From Stutzerimonas stutzeri (lineage in GTDB: Bacteria > Pseudomonadota > Gammaproteobacteria > Pseudomonadales > Pseudomonadaceae): 64,000 nt of DNA. Shown piece by piece: positions 1 to 10,500 of the stretch. The notes beneath the pieces are model-generated. The model searched no databases. It saw only the letters and a program-made list of their open reading frames with translations, and had not been told where the DNA came from. Location of the stretch: assembly GCF_019090095.1 (NCBI RefSeq), contig NZ_JAGQFP010000001.1, positions 1,895,001 to 1,959,000 on the forward strand, written 5' to 3'. The position numbers and the translations under genes were made by a program. Position 1 is the stretch's first letter; the number at the start of each line of letters is the position of its first letter.

Positions 1-72
1 CAAGCCTTTATTTTCGCTAACTTCTTGATTTACAAGAGGTTTTGCTAAAAGCCTGCGCCGGAGAAGGTGCGC

Positions 73-100
73 ATTATAGGGGCTCAGAAACTCACGTCAA
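73..100 (-). promoter_or_regulatory. Probable rRNA operon P1 promoter reading left
   Basis: On the minus strand a -35 box TTGACG (100-95) and a perfect -10 box TATAAT (78-73) are separated by 16 bases. The start region just after it is GC-rich (GCGCACC), as in stringently controlled stable-RNA promoters, and A-rich tracts lie upstream of the -35 like an UP element. No protein start follows before the window edge. From memory, PAO1 has an rRNA operon next to msrQ (the PA4690.x genes), so an rrn operon to the left is the likely target. The rRNA genes themselves are outside the window. Confidence 0.65.
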
Positions 101-134
101 TGGCTGTTTTGCAGTTTTGTTTCACTCACCGGAT

Positions 135-740
135 TCACGCTCGCTTCGCCCCGTTACGCCCAGCGAGTTTCCGTTCTATCAGCGGTATCCGTGCCAGCAG
201 CAGGACTGTAGCGACCGTGGCGTAAACGGCCCACCGTTCAGCGTCCGATCGTACGACCCATAGCATGTGAAGCAGCACTAACAGGAGGCTCGGATAAACC
301 AGTCGATGTAGCTTTTTCCAACGTTTACCCAGCTTACGCATGCTCCAGCGCGTAGAGGTCGCGGCGAGCGACGACAAGCCCAGCAAAGCCATCGCCCCCA
401 CCAGGATATAAGGGCGCTCGGCCAGTTCAGCCGCGAGCGCGGAAAAGTCGAGCCCAAGCAAGAAATAGAGATATGCGCAGACGTGCGAGACTGCATAGCC
501 GAACGCCCACAAACCTAATTGGCGACGGAACGAAATCCATCCGGGCCAATGCGTCAGCCGCTGCAATGGCGTCATAGTGAGCGAGCCTAACAACAGAACC
601 AGAGCGCCCTGCCCAAGATTGTCCACTAACACCTTGCCAGGATCAGGCCCCAGTGCCGCGACTGACCCTAAGTACAACCAGTAGCACGGCACGCTCGCCG
701 CAGTTAGAAACAGCAGCAATCGCCACCAGGGGTAGCGCAT
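135..740 (-). CDS. msrQ: MsrQ, heme-binding membrane subunit of the MsrPQ methionine sulfoxide reductase
   Basis: Inner-membrane b-type cytochrome that passes electrons from the quinone pool or flavin to MsrP, which repairs oxidised methionines in periplasmic proteins. The 201-residue protein has about six hydrophobic segments and the family's ferric-reductase-like core, with RRQLGLW at about 72-78 and candidate heme-ligand histidines H86, H145 and H158. Length is normal for the family. Its ATG overlaps the msrP stop codon by one base (TGATG), so the two are translationally coupled. Confidence 0.95.
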   Translation of the reverse strand: MRYPWWRLLLFLTAASVPCYWLYLGSVAALGPDPGKVLVDNLGQGALVLLLGSLTMTPLQRLTHWPGWISFRRQLGLWAFGYAVSHVCAYLYFLLGLDFSALAAELAERPYILVGAMALLGLSSLAATSTRWSMRKLGKRWKKLHRLVYPSLLLVLLHMLWVVRSDAERWAVYATVATVLLLARIPLIERKLAGRNGAKRA

Positions 741-1750
741 CAGTATTCCTTAGTTAGGTCCATGCCAGCATAAAGGTGCGAAACGTCTTCAGCGTAACCG
801 TTGAACAGTCTTGTTGCCCTTACATTAGGGCTGAACAGGCTGCCCGGAAGCCGCCGCTCCCTCGCCTGCGACCAGCGAGGATGGGAGACGTCGGGATTGA
901 CGTTGGCGTAGAAACCATACTCCCGAGGCGCCATGCTCTGCCAAGTAGTCGCTGGCTGATCTTCAACGAAGCTGATACGCACAATGGACTTGATGCTCTT
1001 GAACCCGTACTTCCATGGCACGACCAGGCGAAGCGGCGCGCCGTTCTGATTTGGGAGCACACGCCCGTACATACCGACAGCCATCAGCGTCAGCGGATGC
1101 ATGGCCTCGTCCATCCGCAACCCTTCGACATAAGGCCAATCGATCAGCGAAAAGCCAGAGCGCATTCCAGGCATTTGTTCAGGCCGAACCAAGGTCTCGA
1201 AGCGCACGAATTTCGCGTTCGACGTGGGCTCGAGTCGGCGAATCAACTCAGCCAAAGGAACGCCTAACCAAGGAATGACCATCGACCAAGCTTCAACGCA
1301 TCGCAAACGGTAAATGCGCTCCTCAAGCCGACTCGACGTAAACAGATCCTCTACCGAGTAGCGACCCGGCTTCGCTACTTCGCCGTCAACCATGACGGTC
1401 CAGGGCTCGGTTACCAGCTTGGGCGCATGAGCGGCAGGATCGCCTTTATCTGGCCCGAATTCATAGAAGTTGTTGTAGTGGGTGGCATCGCGATACGGCG
1501 TGATGGCCTCGCCTTCCGCAACGGCGGCCTCCCAGCGCGTGTCGTCGAGCTTGGTCGTAAACCAAGCGGGAGCATTCGCAGCGTCAACACCTTCGTAACG
1601 CCCGCTCTCGGCTGATGCCAACGACGGAAGACCGGTAACAGCCACAGACAACGCAGCCCCCCGCAGCAACTGCCGGCGATTCAGATAGAGGGATTCGGAC
1701 GTTACCTGCGATTCACAGCAGTCGCTGCGACGAGGAGTCTTGATAAGCAT
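740..1750 (-). CDS. msrP: MsrP, molybdopterin-containing methionine sulfoxide reductase catalytic subunit
   Basis: Periplasmic oxidoreductase of the sulfite-oxidase fold that reduces protein-bound methionine sulfoxide, fed by MsrQ. The 336-residue protein starts with a twin-arginine signal (R25-R26, then a hydrophobic stretch to about 47), as expected for a cofactor loaded in the cytoplasm. C151 in the RLRCVEAW motif is the expected molybdenum ligand. The first ATG gives the family's usual MLIK start. It is the first gene of a two-gene operon with msrQ. HOCl-responsive control is known in E. coli but no such regulator is seen here. Confidence 0.95.
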   Translation of the reverse strand: MLIKTPRRSDCCESQVTSESLYLNRRQLLRGAALSVAVTGLPSLASAESGRYEGVDAANAPAWFTTKLDDTRWEAAVAEGEAITPYRDATHYNNFYEFGPDKGDPAAHAPKLVTEPWTVMVDGEVAKPGRYSVEDLFTSSRLEERIYRLRCVEAWSMVIPWLGVPLAELIRRLEPTSNAKFVRFETLVRPEQMPGMRSGFSLIDWPYVEGLRMDEAMHPLTLMAVGMYGRVLPNQNGAPLRLVVPWKYGFKSIKSIVRISFVEDQPATTWQSMAPREYGFYANVNPDVSHPRWSQARERRLPGSLFSPNVRATRLFNGYAEDVSHLYAGMDLTKEY

Positions 1751-1807
1751 GATGTGCTCCGCTGCCTGTTGGCCAGGCGTCCAATAGACAGCGGATCACC
1801 GGATAAA

Positions 1808-2641
1808 TCAACTTTCCACGCGCTTGCGGCGACGCATCAGGAATTGCACAGGCCCGGAAACGGCATAAGCAAGGAATATCAACAGCAGGATACGTGGCGG
1901 ATCGCTAAAGACGACCGCGAAGACCAGCACTACGACCAGTATCGCCACGAAGGGCACCCGGCCTTTGAGATCAAGGTCCTTGAAGCTGTAGTACTTGATG
2001 TTGCTGACCATAAGCAAACCGGCCAACGCAACCAGTAACGCAAACAGCATTACCACCGCGATCGGTAGATCCACACCGCGAATACCGGGTTCGTCCAGAG
2101 CCCATACCGCCCACACCGAGCCCGCGACCACCCCAGCCGCCGCCGGGCTGGCCAAGCCGATGAACCAGCGCTTGTCGACTTTGCCGATCTGGGTGTTGAA
2201 CCGCGCCAGACGCAGCGCCGCGCACGCCACATAAATGAAAGCGACGGTAAGCCCGACATTACCCAACCCTGACAGCGCCCACTCGTAGGCCAGCACAGCG
2301 GGCGCCAGGCCGAAGGCAACCATGTCCGACAGCGAGTCGTACTCGGCGCCGAATGCGCTTTGGGTATTGGTCAGGCGCGCCACCCGGCCATCCAGACTAT
2401 CGAGCACCATCGCCACGAACACCGTAGCGGCAGCGACATAGAAATTGCCGTTGATCGCGGTAATGATGCAGAAGAAACCAGCAAACAGATTGGCGGTGGT
2501 AAACAGGTTAGGGAGCAGATAAATACCGCGGTGACGCACCTTGCGCCCCTCGGAATCCTGAATTTCTTCGACATGCTCGTCGATCGGCAGCAAGCTCTCC
2601 GGCTCGACTGACTTGTTCGGCTCTTCGGGATGCTCACTCAT
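1808..2641 (-). CDS. pssA: CDP-diacylglycerol--serine O-phosphatidyltransferase
   Basis: Inner-membrane enzyme making phosphatidylserine from CDP-diacylglycerol and L-serine, the precursor of phosphatidylethanolamine. The 277-residue protein carries the CDP-alcohol phosphotransferase signature: LDSLDGRVAR, then eight residues, then G-x3-D-SLS-D. Several transmembrane helices follow and the C-terminus is basic (MRRRKR). The roughly 45-residue cytoplasmic N-terminus is acidic. It lies between ilvC and msrP on the same strand, as I recall for PAO1. A separate promoter was not identified. Confidence 0.95.
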   Translation of the reverse strand: MSEHPEEPNKSVEPESLLPIDEHVEEIQDSEGRKVRHRGIYLLPNLFTTANLFAGFFCIITAINGNFYVAAATVFVAMVLDSLDGRVARLTNTQSAFGAEYDSLSDMVAFGLAPAVLAYEWALSGLGNVGLTVAFIYVACAALRLARFNTQIGKVDKRWFIGLASPAAAGVVAGSVWAVWALDEPGIRGVDLPIAVVMLFALLVALAGLLMVSNIKYYSFKDLDLKGRVPFVAILVVVLVFAVVFSDPPRILLLIFLAYAVSGPVQFLMRRRKRVES

Positions 2642-2747
2642 GTAGTTTTACCTTACAGCAGGTGTGAATAATTTCGACAGACCCTGGCACCACGGGTTCA
2701 GCCAGACGCCAGCAGCGGTTTTATACCAGAAGCCGACGTACCTAACG

Positions 2748-2775
2748 AAAAAACGCGGCCAAGGCCGCGTTTTTT
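2748..2775 (-). terminator. Intrinsic terminator of the ilvIHC operon
   Basis: A 13-base-pair perfect stem (AAAAAACGCGGCC / GGCCGCGTTTTTT) with an AA loop lies 15 bases past the ilvC stop codon on the minus strand. It has a run of six T after the stem. The A/T flanks make it active in both directions. Confidence 0.9.
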
Positions 2776-2790
2776 CTAGCTGAACCGAGA

Positions 2791-3843
<1,053 letters not shown>

Positions 3844-3853
3844 TTAAATAGGT

Positions 3854-4345
3854 TTAGATGCTCAGCACTTTGTCGCCACGGGAGATCCCGGTGACGCCGC
3901 TGCGCACGACTTCCAGGATCGATGCGGTACCGACGGCCTGGATGAAACTGTCCAGCTTGTCGGTCGTTCCGGCCAGCTGAATGGTGTACACGTTGGCCGT
4001 CACGTCGACGATCTGGCCGCGGAAGATGTCGGTGGTGCGCTTGACCTCGGCGCGCTGCGCACCAGTGGCCTTCACCTTGATCAGCATCAGCTCGCGCTCG
4101 ATGTGAGCGCTTTCCGACAAATCCACCAACTTGACCACTTCGATCAGCTTGTTGAGGTTCTTGGTGATCTGCTCGATCACCTCATCGTGGCCGGCCGTGG
4201 TCAGCGTCAGGCGCGACAGCGTTGGATCTTCCGTCGGCGCGACGGTGAGGCTCTCAATGTTGTAGTTGCGCTGCGAGAACAGACCAACCACACGGGACAA
4301 GGCGCCCGGTTCGTTTTCCATCAACAGGGAAATGATGTGTCTCAT
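3854..4345 (-). CDS. ilvH: Acetolactate synthase small (regulatory) subunit
   Basis: ACT-domain subunit that raises the activity of the large subunit and gives valine feedback inhibition. The 163-residue protein starts MRHIISLLMENEPGALSR, the typical first ACT strand and effector loop, with a second half typical of IlvH. I chose the ATG at 4345, two bases after the ilvI stop, over the longer form at 4375 that would overlap ilvI. Confidence 0.97.
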   Translation of the reverse strand: MRHIISLLMENEPGALSRVVGLFSQRNYNIESLTVAPTEDPTLSRLTLTTAGHDEVIEQITKNLNKLIEVVKLVDLSESAHIERELMLIKVKATGAQRAEVKRTTDIFRGQIVDVTANVYTIQLAGTTDKLDSFIQAVGTASILEVVRSGVTGISRGDKVLSI

Positions 4346-4347
4346 GA

Positions 4348-6081
4348 TCAGGTCCGCTCCGTCTTGCTGAGCCACATGTCGCGCATCGCGCCGTCTTTGA
4401 TCTGCATCGGGTACACGTGCTCGCTGGTATCGACGGCGATATCGAGAAAGACCAGACGGTCCTTCAAGGCGAACGCCTCTTCCATTTTCGGCTTGAGATC
4501 CTTCAGCTCGGTGATGCGCATCCCCACATGCCCATACGCCTCGACCAGCTTGACGAAGTCAGGCAGGGACTCCATGTAGGAATGCGAGTAGCGGCTGTTG
4601 TATTGCATGTCCTGCCATTGGCGGACCATGCCCAACGCACCGTTGTTGAGGTTGATGATCTTCACCGGCAAGTCGTACTGCAGGCAGGTCGACAGCTCCT
4701 GGATGTTCATCTGAATACTGCCCTCGCCGGTCACGCAGGCGACGTCAGCCTCGGGGAAGTTCAGCTTTGCGCCCATCGCGGCGGGAAAACCGAAGCCCAT
4801 GGTGCCGAGACCACCTGAGTTCAGCCAGCGGTTGGGCTTGTCGAACCGGTAATACTGAGACGCGAACATCTGGTGCTGACCAACGTCGGAGGCCACGTAA
4901 GCCTCGCCCTTGGTGACTTCGCACAGAGTCTCGATAACCGCCTGCGGCTTGATGATGGTCCCGTCGCCCTTGTCGTAGGGGAACAGGCCGCGGCTGCCGC
5001 GCCACTCATCGATCTGCTTCCACCAGCTGGCGACGGTGTCGGCATTCGGCGTCTGACCGATCTCCTTGACGATGGCGACCATTTCGGTCAGCACACTGTC
5101 CACCGGCCCCACGATCGGGATGTCCGCCTTGATGGTCTTGGAGATGGACGCCGGATCGATGTCGATATGGATGATCTTGGCATTCGGGCAGAACTTGGTC
5201 GCGCCGTTGATCACCCGATCGTCGAAGCGCGCACCGACCGCGAGAATCACATCGGAATGGTGCATCGCCAGGTTCGCGGTGTAGCTGCCATGCATGCCGA
5301 GCATGCCGACGAATTGACGATCGCTTCCCGGATAGCAGCCAAGGCCCATCAATGTGTTGGTCACCGGCAGGTTGAGCATCTTCGCCAGCTCGGTGAGCTG
5401 TGACGACGCGCCACCCATGACCACCCCGCCGCCGGCATAGATGATCGGCCGCTTGGCAGCCAGCAGCAGCTCAGCCGCCTTGCGGATTTGTCCAGAATGG
5501 CCACGAACCGCCGGGCTATAGGAACGCAGCTTGGCTTTTTTCGGATAGACGTACTCGAACTTCTCGGCCGGGTTGGTCATATCCTTCGGGATATCCACGA
5601 CAACCGGACCGGGGCGCCCGGACTGCGCCAAGTAGAACGCCTTCTTCATCACTTCGGGGATCTCCGAAGGATGCTTGATCATGAAGCTGTGCTTAACGAT
5701 AGGGCGAGAAATACCGATCATGTCGGTTTCCTGGAAGGCATCGGTGCCCACCATGTTGCTGGCGACCTGACCGGAGATCACCACCATCGGAATCGAATCC
5801 ATGTAAGCCGTGGCGATGCCGGTGATGGCATTGGTAGCGCCTGGGCCGGAGGTCACTAGAACGACACCCGCTTTACCCGTGGCGCGAGCGTAGCCGTCGG
5901 CCATGTGGGTGGCGGCTTGCTCGTGACGCACGAGAATGTGCGTGACTTCCTTTTCCTTGAACAGCGCATCGTAGATGTGCAGCAAGGCGCCGCCCGGATA
6001 GCCGTAGATGTACTTAACGCCTTCGTCGCGCAAGAAGCGGACGACCATTTCAGCGCCGGATAAAAGTTCCACGTTGTTCAC
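4348..6081 (-). CDS. ilvI: Acetolactate synthase large (catalytic) subunit
   Basis: ThDP- and FAD-dependent enzyme joining two pyruvates to acetolactate, or pyruvate and 2-ketobutyrate to acetohydroxybutyrate, the first common step of branched-chain amino acid synthesis. The 577-residue protein has the [15 protein letters not shown] motif with the conserved ThDP-activating glutamate. The ThDP/Mg2+ motif is near residues 440-480 (TGEGS ... [13 protein letters not shown]). Domain order is ThDP-binding PYR, central FAD, then PP. It is the first gene of ilvIHC, preceded by a leader of about 250 bases. Confidence 0.97.
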   Translation of the reverse strand: MNNVELLSGAEMVVRFLRDEGVKYIYGYPGGALLHIYDALFKEKEVTHILVRHEQAATHMADGYARATGKAGVVLVTSGPGATNAITGIATAYMDSIPMVVISGQVASNMVGTDAFQETDMIGISRPIVKHSFMIKHPSEIPEVMKKAFYLAQSGRPGPVVVDIPKDMTNPAEKFEYVYPKKAKLRSYSPAVRGHSGQIRKAAELLLAAKRPIIYAGGGVVMGGASSQLTELAKMLNLPVTNTLMGLGCYPGSDRQFVGMLGMHGSYTANLAMHHSDVILAVGARFDDRVINGATKFCPNAKIIHIDIDPASISKTIKADIPIVGPVDSVLTEMVAIVKEIGQTPNADTVASWWKQIDEWRGSRGLFPYDKGDGTIIKPQAVIETLCEVTKGEAYVASDVGQHQMFASQYYRFDKPNRWLNSGGLGTMGFGFPAAMGAKLNFPEADVACVTGEGSIQMNIQELSTCLQYDLPVKIINLNNGALGMVRQWQDMQYNSRYSHSYMESLPDFVKLVEAYGHVGMRITELKDLKPKMEEAFALKDRLVFLDIAVDTSEHVYPMQIKDGAMRDMWLSKTERT

Positions 6082-6336
6082 CTCTAGAACGCCAGATAGC
6101 CGCCCCGCGTCGGACCGGCCAGAAATAGGTTTACTGCCAGACAGCGCATGAGCGACGGTGGTCGCCGACTACGTCAGCTGCTGAACCAGCGAGTATTAGG
6201 AAAGCCCCAAAGTGTTGCGGGGCGCCCCTCCCAGCGCGAGGTAACGCGTTGCGGGTGTTACAAGTCGGCGCGGGTGTGCACCTCATGATTGACCGAAGGC
6301 ACGCTTGCGGCGGCGCTTCGGAACAGCAAGCATGGA
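6082..6336 (-). other. Long untranslated leader of the ilvI operon with possible attenuator hairpin
   Basis: No gene is recognised between 6082 and 6474. On the minus strand the proposed promoter at 6365-6337 would give a leader of about 250 bases. It contains GTAAC...GTTAC and a GCCCC-10 base loop-GGGGC hairpin (6204-6223) followed by TTTCC. The CCCC of this hairpin can instead pair with the AGGGG just before it. This suggests leader-based control, but I see no leader peptide rich in Ile, Val or Leu codons. Confidence 0.35.
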
Positions 6337-6365
6337 ATTGTTCGGATTAGGCTCAGTCAAGTCAA
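6337..6365 (-). promoter_or_regulatory. Candidate promoter of ilvIHC
   Basis: Minus-strand TTGACT (6365-6360) and AACAAT (6342-6337) are separated by 17 bases. The -35 is strong (5 of 6) and the -10 moderate (4 of 6). No better pair was seen between ilvI and the divergent DUF4124 gene. Confidence 0.45.
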
Positions 6366-6474
6366 GTCTGCTGTTGGGCTTCGTCCTGTTTCAGCTGTGA
6401 TCCAGCGCAGAATGGAAGTACCTGGCTTTTGCGTATAGTAGCGGCTCGGTATTGCATCCACAGAAGGGAATAGC

Positions 6475-6906
6475 ATGCGTTTGACGATTCTTGCGAGCGG
6501 CTTGCTGCTTGTATTGAGCAGTAGTGTCATGGCTGGCCAGATTTACAAGTGGGTGGATGCGCAAGGCGTCACCCACTTCGGCGCGCAGCCACCGCAAGGC
6601 CAGTCTGCCGAAGCGATCAATACCGCTACGCCAGCCCCCAGGCCCGCTGCCCCCGAGCCGGTTGCGGCTACCCCATCGAGCGAGACGGAGCAGCACGAGA
6701 TCGACCGCAAGGTAAAGCAGCAGGTCGCCGAGCAAGAAGCAGAACGAAAGCGCTATTGCGTTACGCTGCGAACGAACCTGGCACAGTTACAGAACAACCC
6801 GCGAGTGCGCGTGGAAGAGGAAGGAGAAGTGCGTCGCCTGAACGAGGAAGAGCGTCAGGCACGCATCGCAGAAACCCAACAGAAAATCGCCGACACCTGC
6901 GACTGA
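6475..6906 (+). CDS. DUF4124 domain-containing secreted protein
   Basis: Small exported protein of unknown function, 143 residues. A signal peptide (about 1-20, ending SSVMAGQ) is followed directly by the DUF4124 motif IYKWVDAQGVTHFGAQPP. After an Ala/Pro-rich linker comes a charged, probably coiled-coil second half rich in Glu, Lys and Arg. The start has a good ribosome site (GAAGGGAA). It stands alone, divergent from ilvI and convergent with the YqcC-like gene. Confidence 0.8.
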   Translation: MRLTILASGLLLVLSSSVMAGQIYKWVDAQGVTHFGAQPPQGQSAEAINTATPAPRPAAPEPVAATPSSETEQHEIDRKVKQQVAEQEAERKRYCVTLRTNLAQLQNNPRVRVEEEGEVRRLNEEERQARIAETQQKIADTCD

Positions 6907-6959
6907 TCACCCCGCAGCCGCCCGAGGTAGACGCTTGCGCCGCGCCTGGCGCCATTGCT

Positions 6960-7286
6960 CTAACCGCGACTGATCAGCGCGTCGAACCTTTCCAGCGCTT
7001 GCAACAGGCCGGCCATTTGCTGCGACCGGCCTTGATAGACGGTCTCTGCCATGGCCAGGATTCCCGAGACCGCTGGCAGCGCCTCATCCTCCTCCAGGAT
7101 AGTTTTCATCCGCGGCAGAAAGACCCACTGGAGCCACTGCTCGAACGACAGCGTGTCGACGCAGAACGGCTCTTGGCTGGCGAGCGCGCAAGCATCCGGC
7201 GGAAACGAGTCCCAGAGCGCATGTACACGCAGCTCTCGCTCTATCAAGAGCAGTTGATCGGCCAAGTCTGCAACGCGTGGATCCAT
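6960..7286 (-). CDS. YqcC family protein
   Basis: Cytoplasmic protein of 108 residues of the YqcC/DUF446 family, function unknown. It is mostly helical, with the family features of an N-terminal LxxIExELR-like helix (LLLIERELRV), the central LSFEQWLQWVFLPRM motif and a C-terminal helix. Its ATG overlaps the stop of the upstream TPR lipoprotein gene (base 7286 shared), so the two are co-transcribed. No signal peptide. Confidence 0.8.
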   Translation of the reverse strand: MDPRVADLADQLLLIERELRVHALWDSFPPDACALASQEPFCVDTLSFEQWLQWVFLPRMKTILEEDEALPAVSGILAMAETVYQGRSQQMAGLLQALERFDALISRG

Positions 7287-8008
7287 TACATGGCTACCTT
7301 CGCGCGCTCGCGGGCCTGGGCGGCGCCTGCCGCGTTACCTTGACGCTCGCGGGCTTGAGCGATCAGTTCCCAGAGGCTTGCCTGCAACGCGGGACGGCCG
7401 CTGGCGTAACTCAGACCTCGGCGGGAAAGCTGTTCCGCCTGAACGGCATCACCTTGCGCAAGGCGCACTTGCGCAAGTCGGTAGAGCACCTGCGGTTCCC
7501 GGGGCGCAATTCGCTGAGCGCGCTCGAGACTGGAGGCCGCGCCGTTCAGGTCGCCACCGCCCTGCTGCTGCTGTGCAGTGGTCAGCAACGCCAATACAGG
7601 GCCGTCGAGACGCTCGTCTGCAGACAATGTATTGCCGCTGGACGGAATGCCGCTCGGCATGGATGGGGCTGGTGCAGGGGCCGACTGCGGAGCCTGCCAC
7701 TGCGTTGGCGCATCCGGCACTGAACTGGAGGAACTCGAGAACGCCGCATCTGGAGCCGCGAAGGTTTGCAGCGGTTCGGCGTTCTGTTGGGGCACCATGA
7801 CCATCACGCCCGAATCTTCGGACGAGGGGCGCGCCGCTGGCGCCGCCGGGCTCGGCGTTCGATAAGCCTGCCGAGTCGATACCTCCTCGGACACCGGCGC
7901 ACCAGAGTCGACGACGGGTATAGCGCCTCGTTTAACCGTGGCACACCCCGGCACCAGCACAACCGCCGCAGCCAACACCATCCAGTGCTTGTTCAATTCA
8001 AACCTCAT
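7286..8008 (-). CDS. Tetratricopeptide-repeat lipoprotein
   Basis: Probable outer-membrane lipoprotein of about 240 residues. A short signal sequence ends in the lipobox VPGC, followed by a Ser/Pro/Ala-rich linker. The C-terminal part is TPR-like (LTTAQQQQ..., VLYRLAQVRLAQGDAVQAEQL, LWELIAQARERQG). The ATG at 8008 is listed. However, GAGG lies six bases before an in-frame TTG at 7996, which gives the tidy start MNKHWM, so TTG may be the true start. The gene lies just downstream of mrcB, so a role around the murein synthase is possible but unproven. Confidence 0.8.
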   Translation of the reverse strand: MRFELNKHWMVLAAAVVLVPGCATVKRGAIPVVDSGAPVSEEVSTRQAYRTPSPAAPAARPSSEDSGVMVMVPQQNAEPLQTFAAPDAAFSSSSSSVPDAPTQWQAPQSAPAPAPSMPSGIPSSGNTLSADERLDGPVLALLTTAQQQQGGGDLNGAASSLERAQRIAPREPQVLYRLAQVRLAQGDAVQAEQLSRRGLSYASGRPALQASLWELIAQARERQGNAAGAAQARERAKVAM

Positions 8009-8033
8009 CAAGAATTTAGTCACTTGCCATTGC

Positions 8034-10346
8034 TCACTGCAGCCAACCACGCACCCAATCCATGACCGATTCGGCAGGCGCCTGAAGACCGCAGCCAGAC
8101 CCCATCGCCGGCTCGCTTCCGCGTATATACGGAATCTGCACCGCTCCGGGACAAGTCTCCGAGGTTCCCTGCCCCGTCTGCGCATCCACCCAGACCATTT
8201 CGACGTTGTCCGGCAGCGGGCTCTGTAGCGGCAACGGATCAGCACGGCGCATGAAGTCGGCCCAGATCTGCAGTGCACCGGTGGCGCCGGTCAGCGACGT
8301 CTTGCCGTTATCATCACGCCCCAGCCAGACCACCGCCAGCAGGTCCTGGCTGAACCCGGCGAACCAGCTGTCGCGAGAGTCGTTGGTAGTACCCGTCTTG
8401 CCGGCCAGCGTCAGCGACTTCGGTACGTAATTGTAGGCCGAGCGCCCAGTACCTTCGCGCATGACGCGCTGCATGGCGTACTGGGTAAGGTAGATCGCAC
8501 CGGCATCGAAACGCTGCTCGATCTTGAATGGATAGCGGCTAAGAGGCTCACCGTCAGCGGCCACAACGCTGCGAATAGCGCGCAGAGGGGTATTGAACCC
8601 TCCATTGGCGAGCGTCTGGTACATGCCTGCGACTTCAATGGGCCGCAGCGCACCGGCCCCCAGCAGCATCGAAGGATAGGCCGGCCACTGTGGCGAAGCC
8701 CCCAGGCGCTCGAGTGTCTTCAGAACATGAGGCACCCCCAGATCGAGACCCAGTCGCGCCGTGGACAGGTTGTAGGAGTTGGCCAGCGCCTGATAGAGAT
8801 AGACCGTACCGTGCGCGGTGCGTCCATAGTTCTGCGGCTTCCAGACTTGGCCATCGGCGCCCTTGACAGAGAACGGTTGATCCTCCAATCGACTGGTCAG
8901 CGTGTACTGGCTGGGCTTTTCCAGGGCGGCGAGGTAGATGGCCGGCTTGATCAGCGACCCTATGGGGCGCGATGCGTCCAGCGCCCGATTGAAACCGGCG
9001 AACCCCGGTTGACGACTGCCCAGCATCGCCTGCAGCTCGCCCGTTTCCGGATTGGTCACCAGCATTGCACCCTCTACCCCTTCAGCCGCCTTGCCGAGGC
9101 GCTTAAGGGTCTCGGTCATGGCACTTTCGGCTTTACGCTGCAGGATCGGATCGAAGCTGGTGAAGACACGCAGTCCTTCCTCAGTGAGGTCCTCGTCGCG
9201 GTAATCCTCTCGCAACTGGCGCTTGACCAGGTCCAGGAAGGCCGGATACGAGCTGTTGGCCAGACTGCCTCGAGGGCTAACACCGAGTGGCGACTTGCGC
9301 GCTGCCGCGGCTTGCTCAGCGTTCAAGACGCCCTGCTCCTCCAGCAAGTCGAGCACCAGATTGCGCCGCGCCAGCGCCCGCTCCGGGTGACGCCGAGGGT
9401 TGTAGTAGGTCGGTCCCTTTACCATGCCGACCAACAGCGCAACATGCTGCACTTTCAGCTCAGCCAACGGACGACCGAAGAAATACTGGCTCGCCAGCCC
9501 GAACCCATGAATGGACCGATTCCCATCCTGGCCAAGGAATACCTCGTTGAGGTAGGCCTCGAGAATCTCATGCTTGTCGTAGTGCAGCTCCAGCAACACA
9601 GCCATCATCGCCTCGGTCGCCTTGCGACTGAGGCTGCGCTCGTTGGTCAGGAAGAAGTTCTTGACCAGCTGTTGGGTCAGCGTACTGCCGCCCTGGCGGA
9701 CCGCACCGGCGGTGAGGTTGACCCAAACGGCGCGCGCGATGGATTTGGGCGAAACGCCGAAATGTTCGAAGAAGTCCCGGTCTTCGACAGCCACCAATGT
9801 ATCGACCAGATAGGGCGGCGCCTGGTCGAGCTTGATCAGAATCCGATCTTCGTTGTGTGCAGGGTACAGCCCACCAATGGTGACCGGCTCGAGACGGGCC
9901 ACCGGAAGCTCTCCACCATCGGCACGCGCCAGCCCGGCGACGAAATCACCCGAGAAGCGCACTCGAATACGCTGCGATTCCTCGGCGCCTTCGTAAAACC
10001 GGAATCCACGGGTATGCATTTCAACCGCATTGGCGGCCACCGACATTGTGCCGGGGCCACTGACGGCGTTCTCGCGACGATAACCGAGCGCGTCAAGCTC
10101 GGTCAGGAAGTCTTCCTTCGCCAGCTTTTGCCCTACGAAGAGCTCGAGTGGTCGCGCATAAACCGTTGCGGGAATGGTCCAGCGCTTGCCGGAAAACTTC
10201 TCCTGCACCACGGCGTCGAGATAAATGGCGACGCCAGCGAGGAGCACCAGCGCGACGATGGATAGTTTGATCACCCAGCCCAGCCAGGGCCGAGAACCCT
10301 GGGAGCGGTGCTTGGAGCGAGAACGAGAGGAGCGTGATTTAGTCAT
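8034..10346 (-). CDS. mrcB: Penicillin-binding protein 1B, bifunctional murein synthase
   Basis: Class A PBP that polymerises lipid II and cross-links peptidoglycan during cell elongation and division. It has 770 residues: a basic cytoplasmic N-terminus, one transmembrane helix (about 22-43), a UB2H-like region (about 60-150), a GT51 glycosyltransferase with catalytic E188 in AVEDRDF, and a transpeptidase. The transpeptidase motifs are S464-LI-K467, S524-Y-N526 and K650-T-G. All catalytic residues are present. The ATG has no visible ribosome site and sits eight bases from a TATAAT box (see findings). Confidence 0.96.
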   Translation of the reverse strand: MTKSRSSRSRSKHRSQGSRPWLGWVIKLSIVALVLLAGVAIYLDAVVQEKFSGKRWTIPATVYARPLELFVGQKLAKEDFLTELDALGYRRENAVSGPGTMSVAANAVEMHTRGFRFYEGAEESQRIRVRFSGDFVAGLARADGGELPVARLEPVTIGGLYPAHNEDRILIKLDQAPPYLVDTLVAVEDRDFFEHFGVSPKSIARAVWVNLTAGAVRQGGSTLTQQLVKNFFLTNERSLSRKATEAMMAVLLELHYDKHEILEAYLNEVFLGQDGNRSIHGFGLASQYFFGRPLAELKVQHVALLVGMVKGPTYYNPRRHPERALARRNLVLDLLEEQGVLNAEQAAAARKSPLGVSPRGSLANSSYPAFLDLVKRQLREDYRDEDLTEEGLRVFTSFDPILQRKAESAMTETLKRLGKAAEGVEGAMLVTNPETGELQAMLGSRQPGFAGFNRALDASRPIGSLIKPAIYLAALEKPSQYTLTSRLEDQPFSVKGADGQVWKPQNYGRTAHGTVYLYQALANSYNLSTARLGLDLGVPHVLKTLERLGASPQWPAYPSMLLGAGALRPIEVAGMYQTLANGGFNTPLRAIRSVVAADGEPLSRYPFKIEQRFDAGAIYLTQYAMQRVMREGTGRSAYNYVPKSLTLAGKTGTTNDSRDSWFAGFSQDLLAVVWLGRDDNGKTSLTGATGALQIWADFMRRADPLPLQSPLPDNVEMVWVDAQTGQGTSETCPGAVQIPYIRGSEPAMGSGCGLQAPAESVMDWVRGWLQ

Positions 10347-10500
10347 GGCGGCGCATTATACGCACTTTGAATTGCCCGAAAGACGGCCTCTTGGCGGTTT
10401 GCAGGCCAGGCTCAGGCGGACATAATGAGGCCCTTTTTCGAGCGTGTGACCTGCATCCCACTGCGTCACGCACCCCACCTTCTTTTCACAAGGAATGACC

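Noticed and set aside
6283..6333. A 16-codon frame on the minus strand before ilvI (MLAVPKRRRKRAFGQS)
   Set aside because: The transcription start predicted from TTGACT/AACAAT falls at or after its ATG, it has no branched-chain codons, and no ribosome site is visible.
8727..10265. 512-codon frame opposite mrcB
   Set aside because: Antisense to a PBP with all catalytic motifs; no signal of its own.
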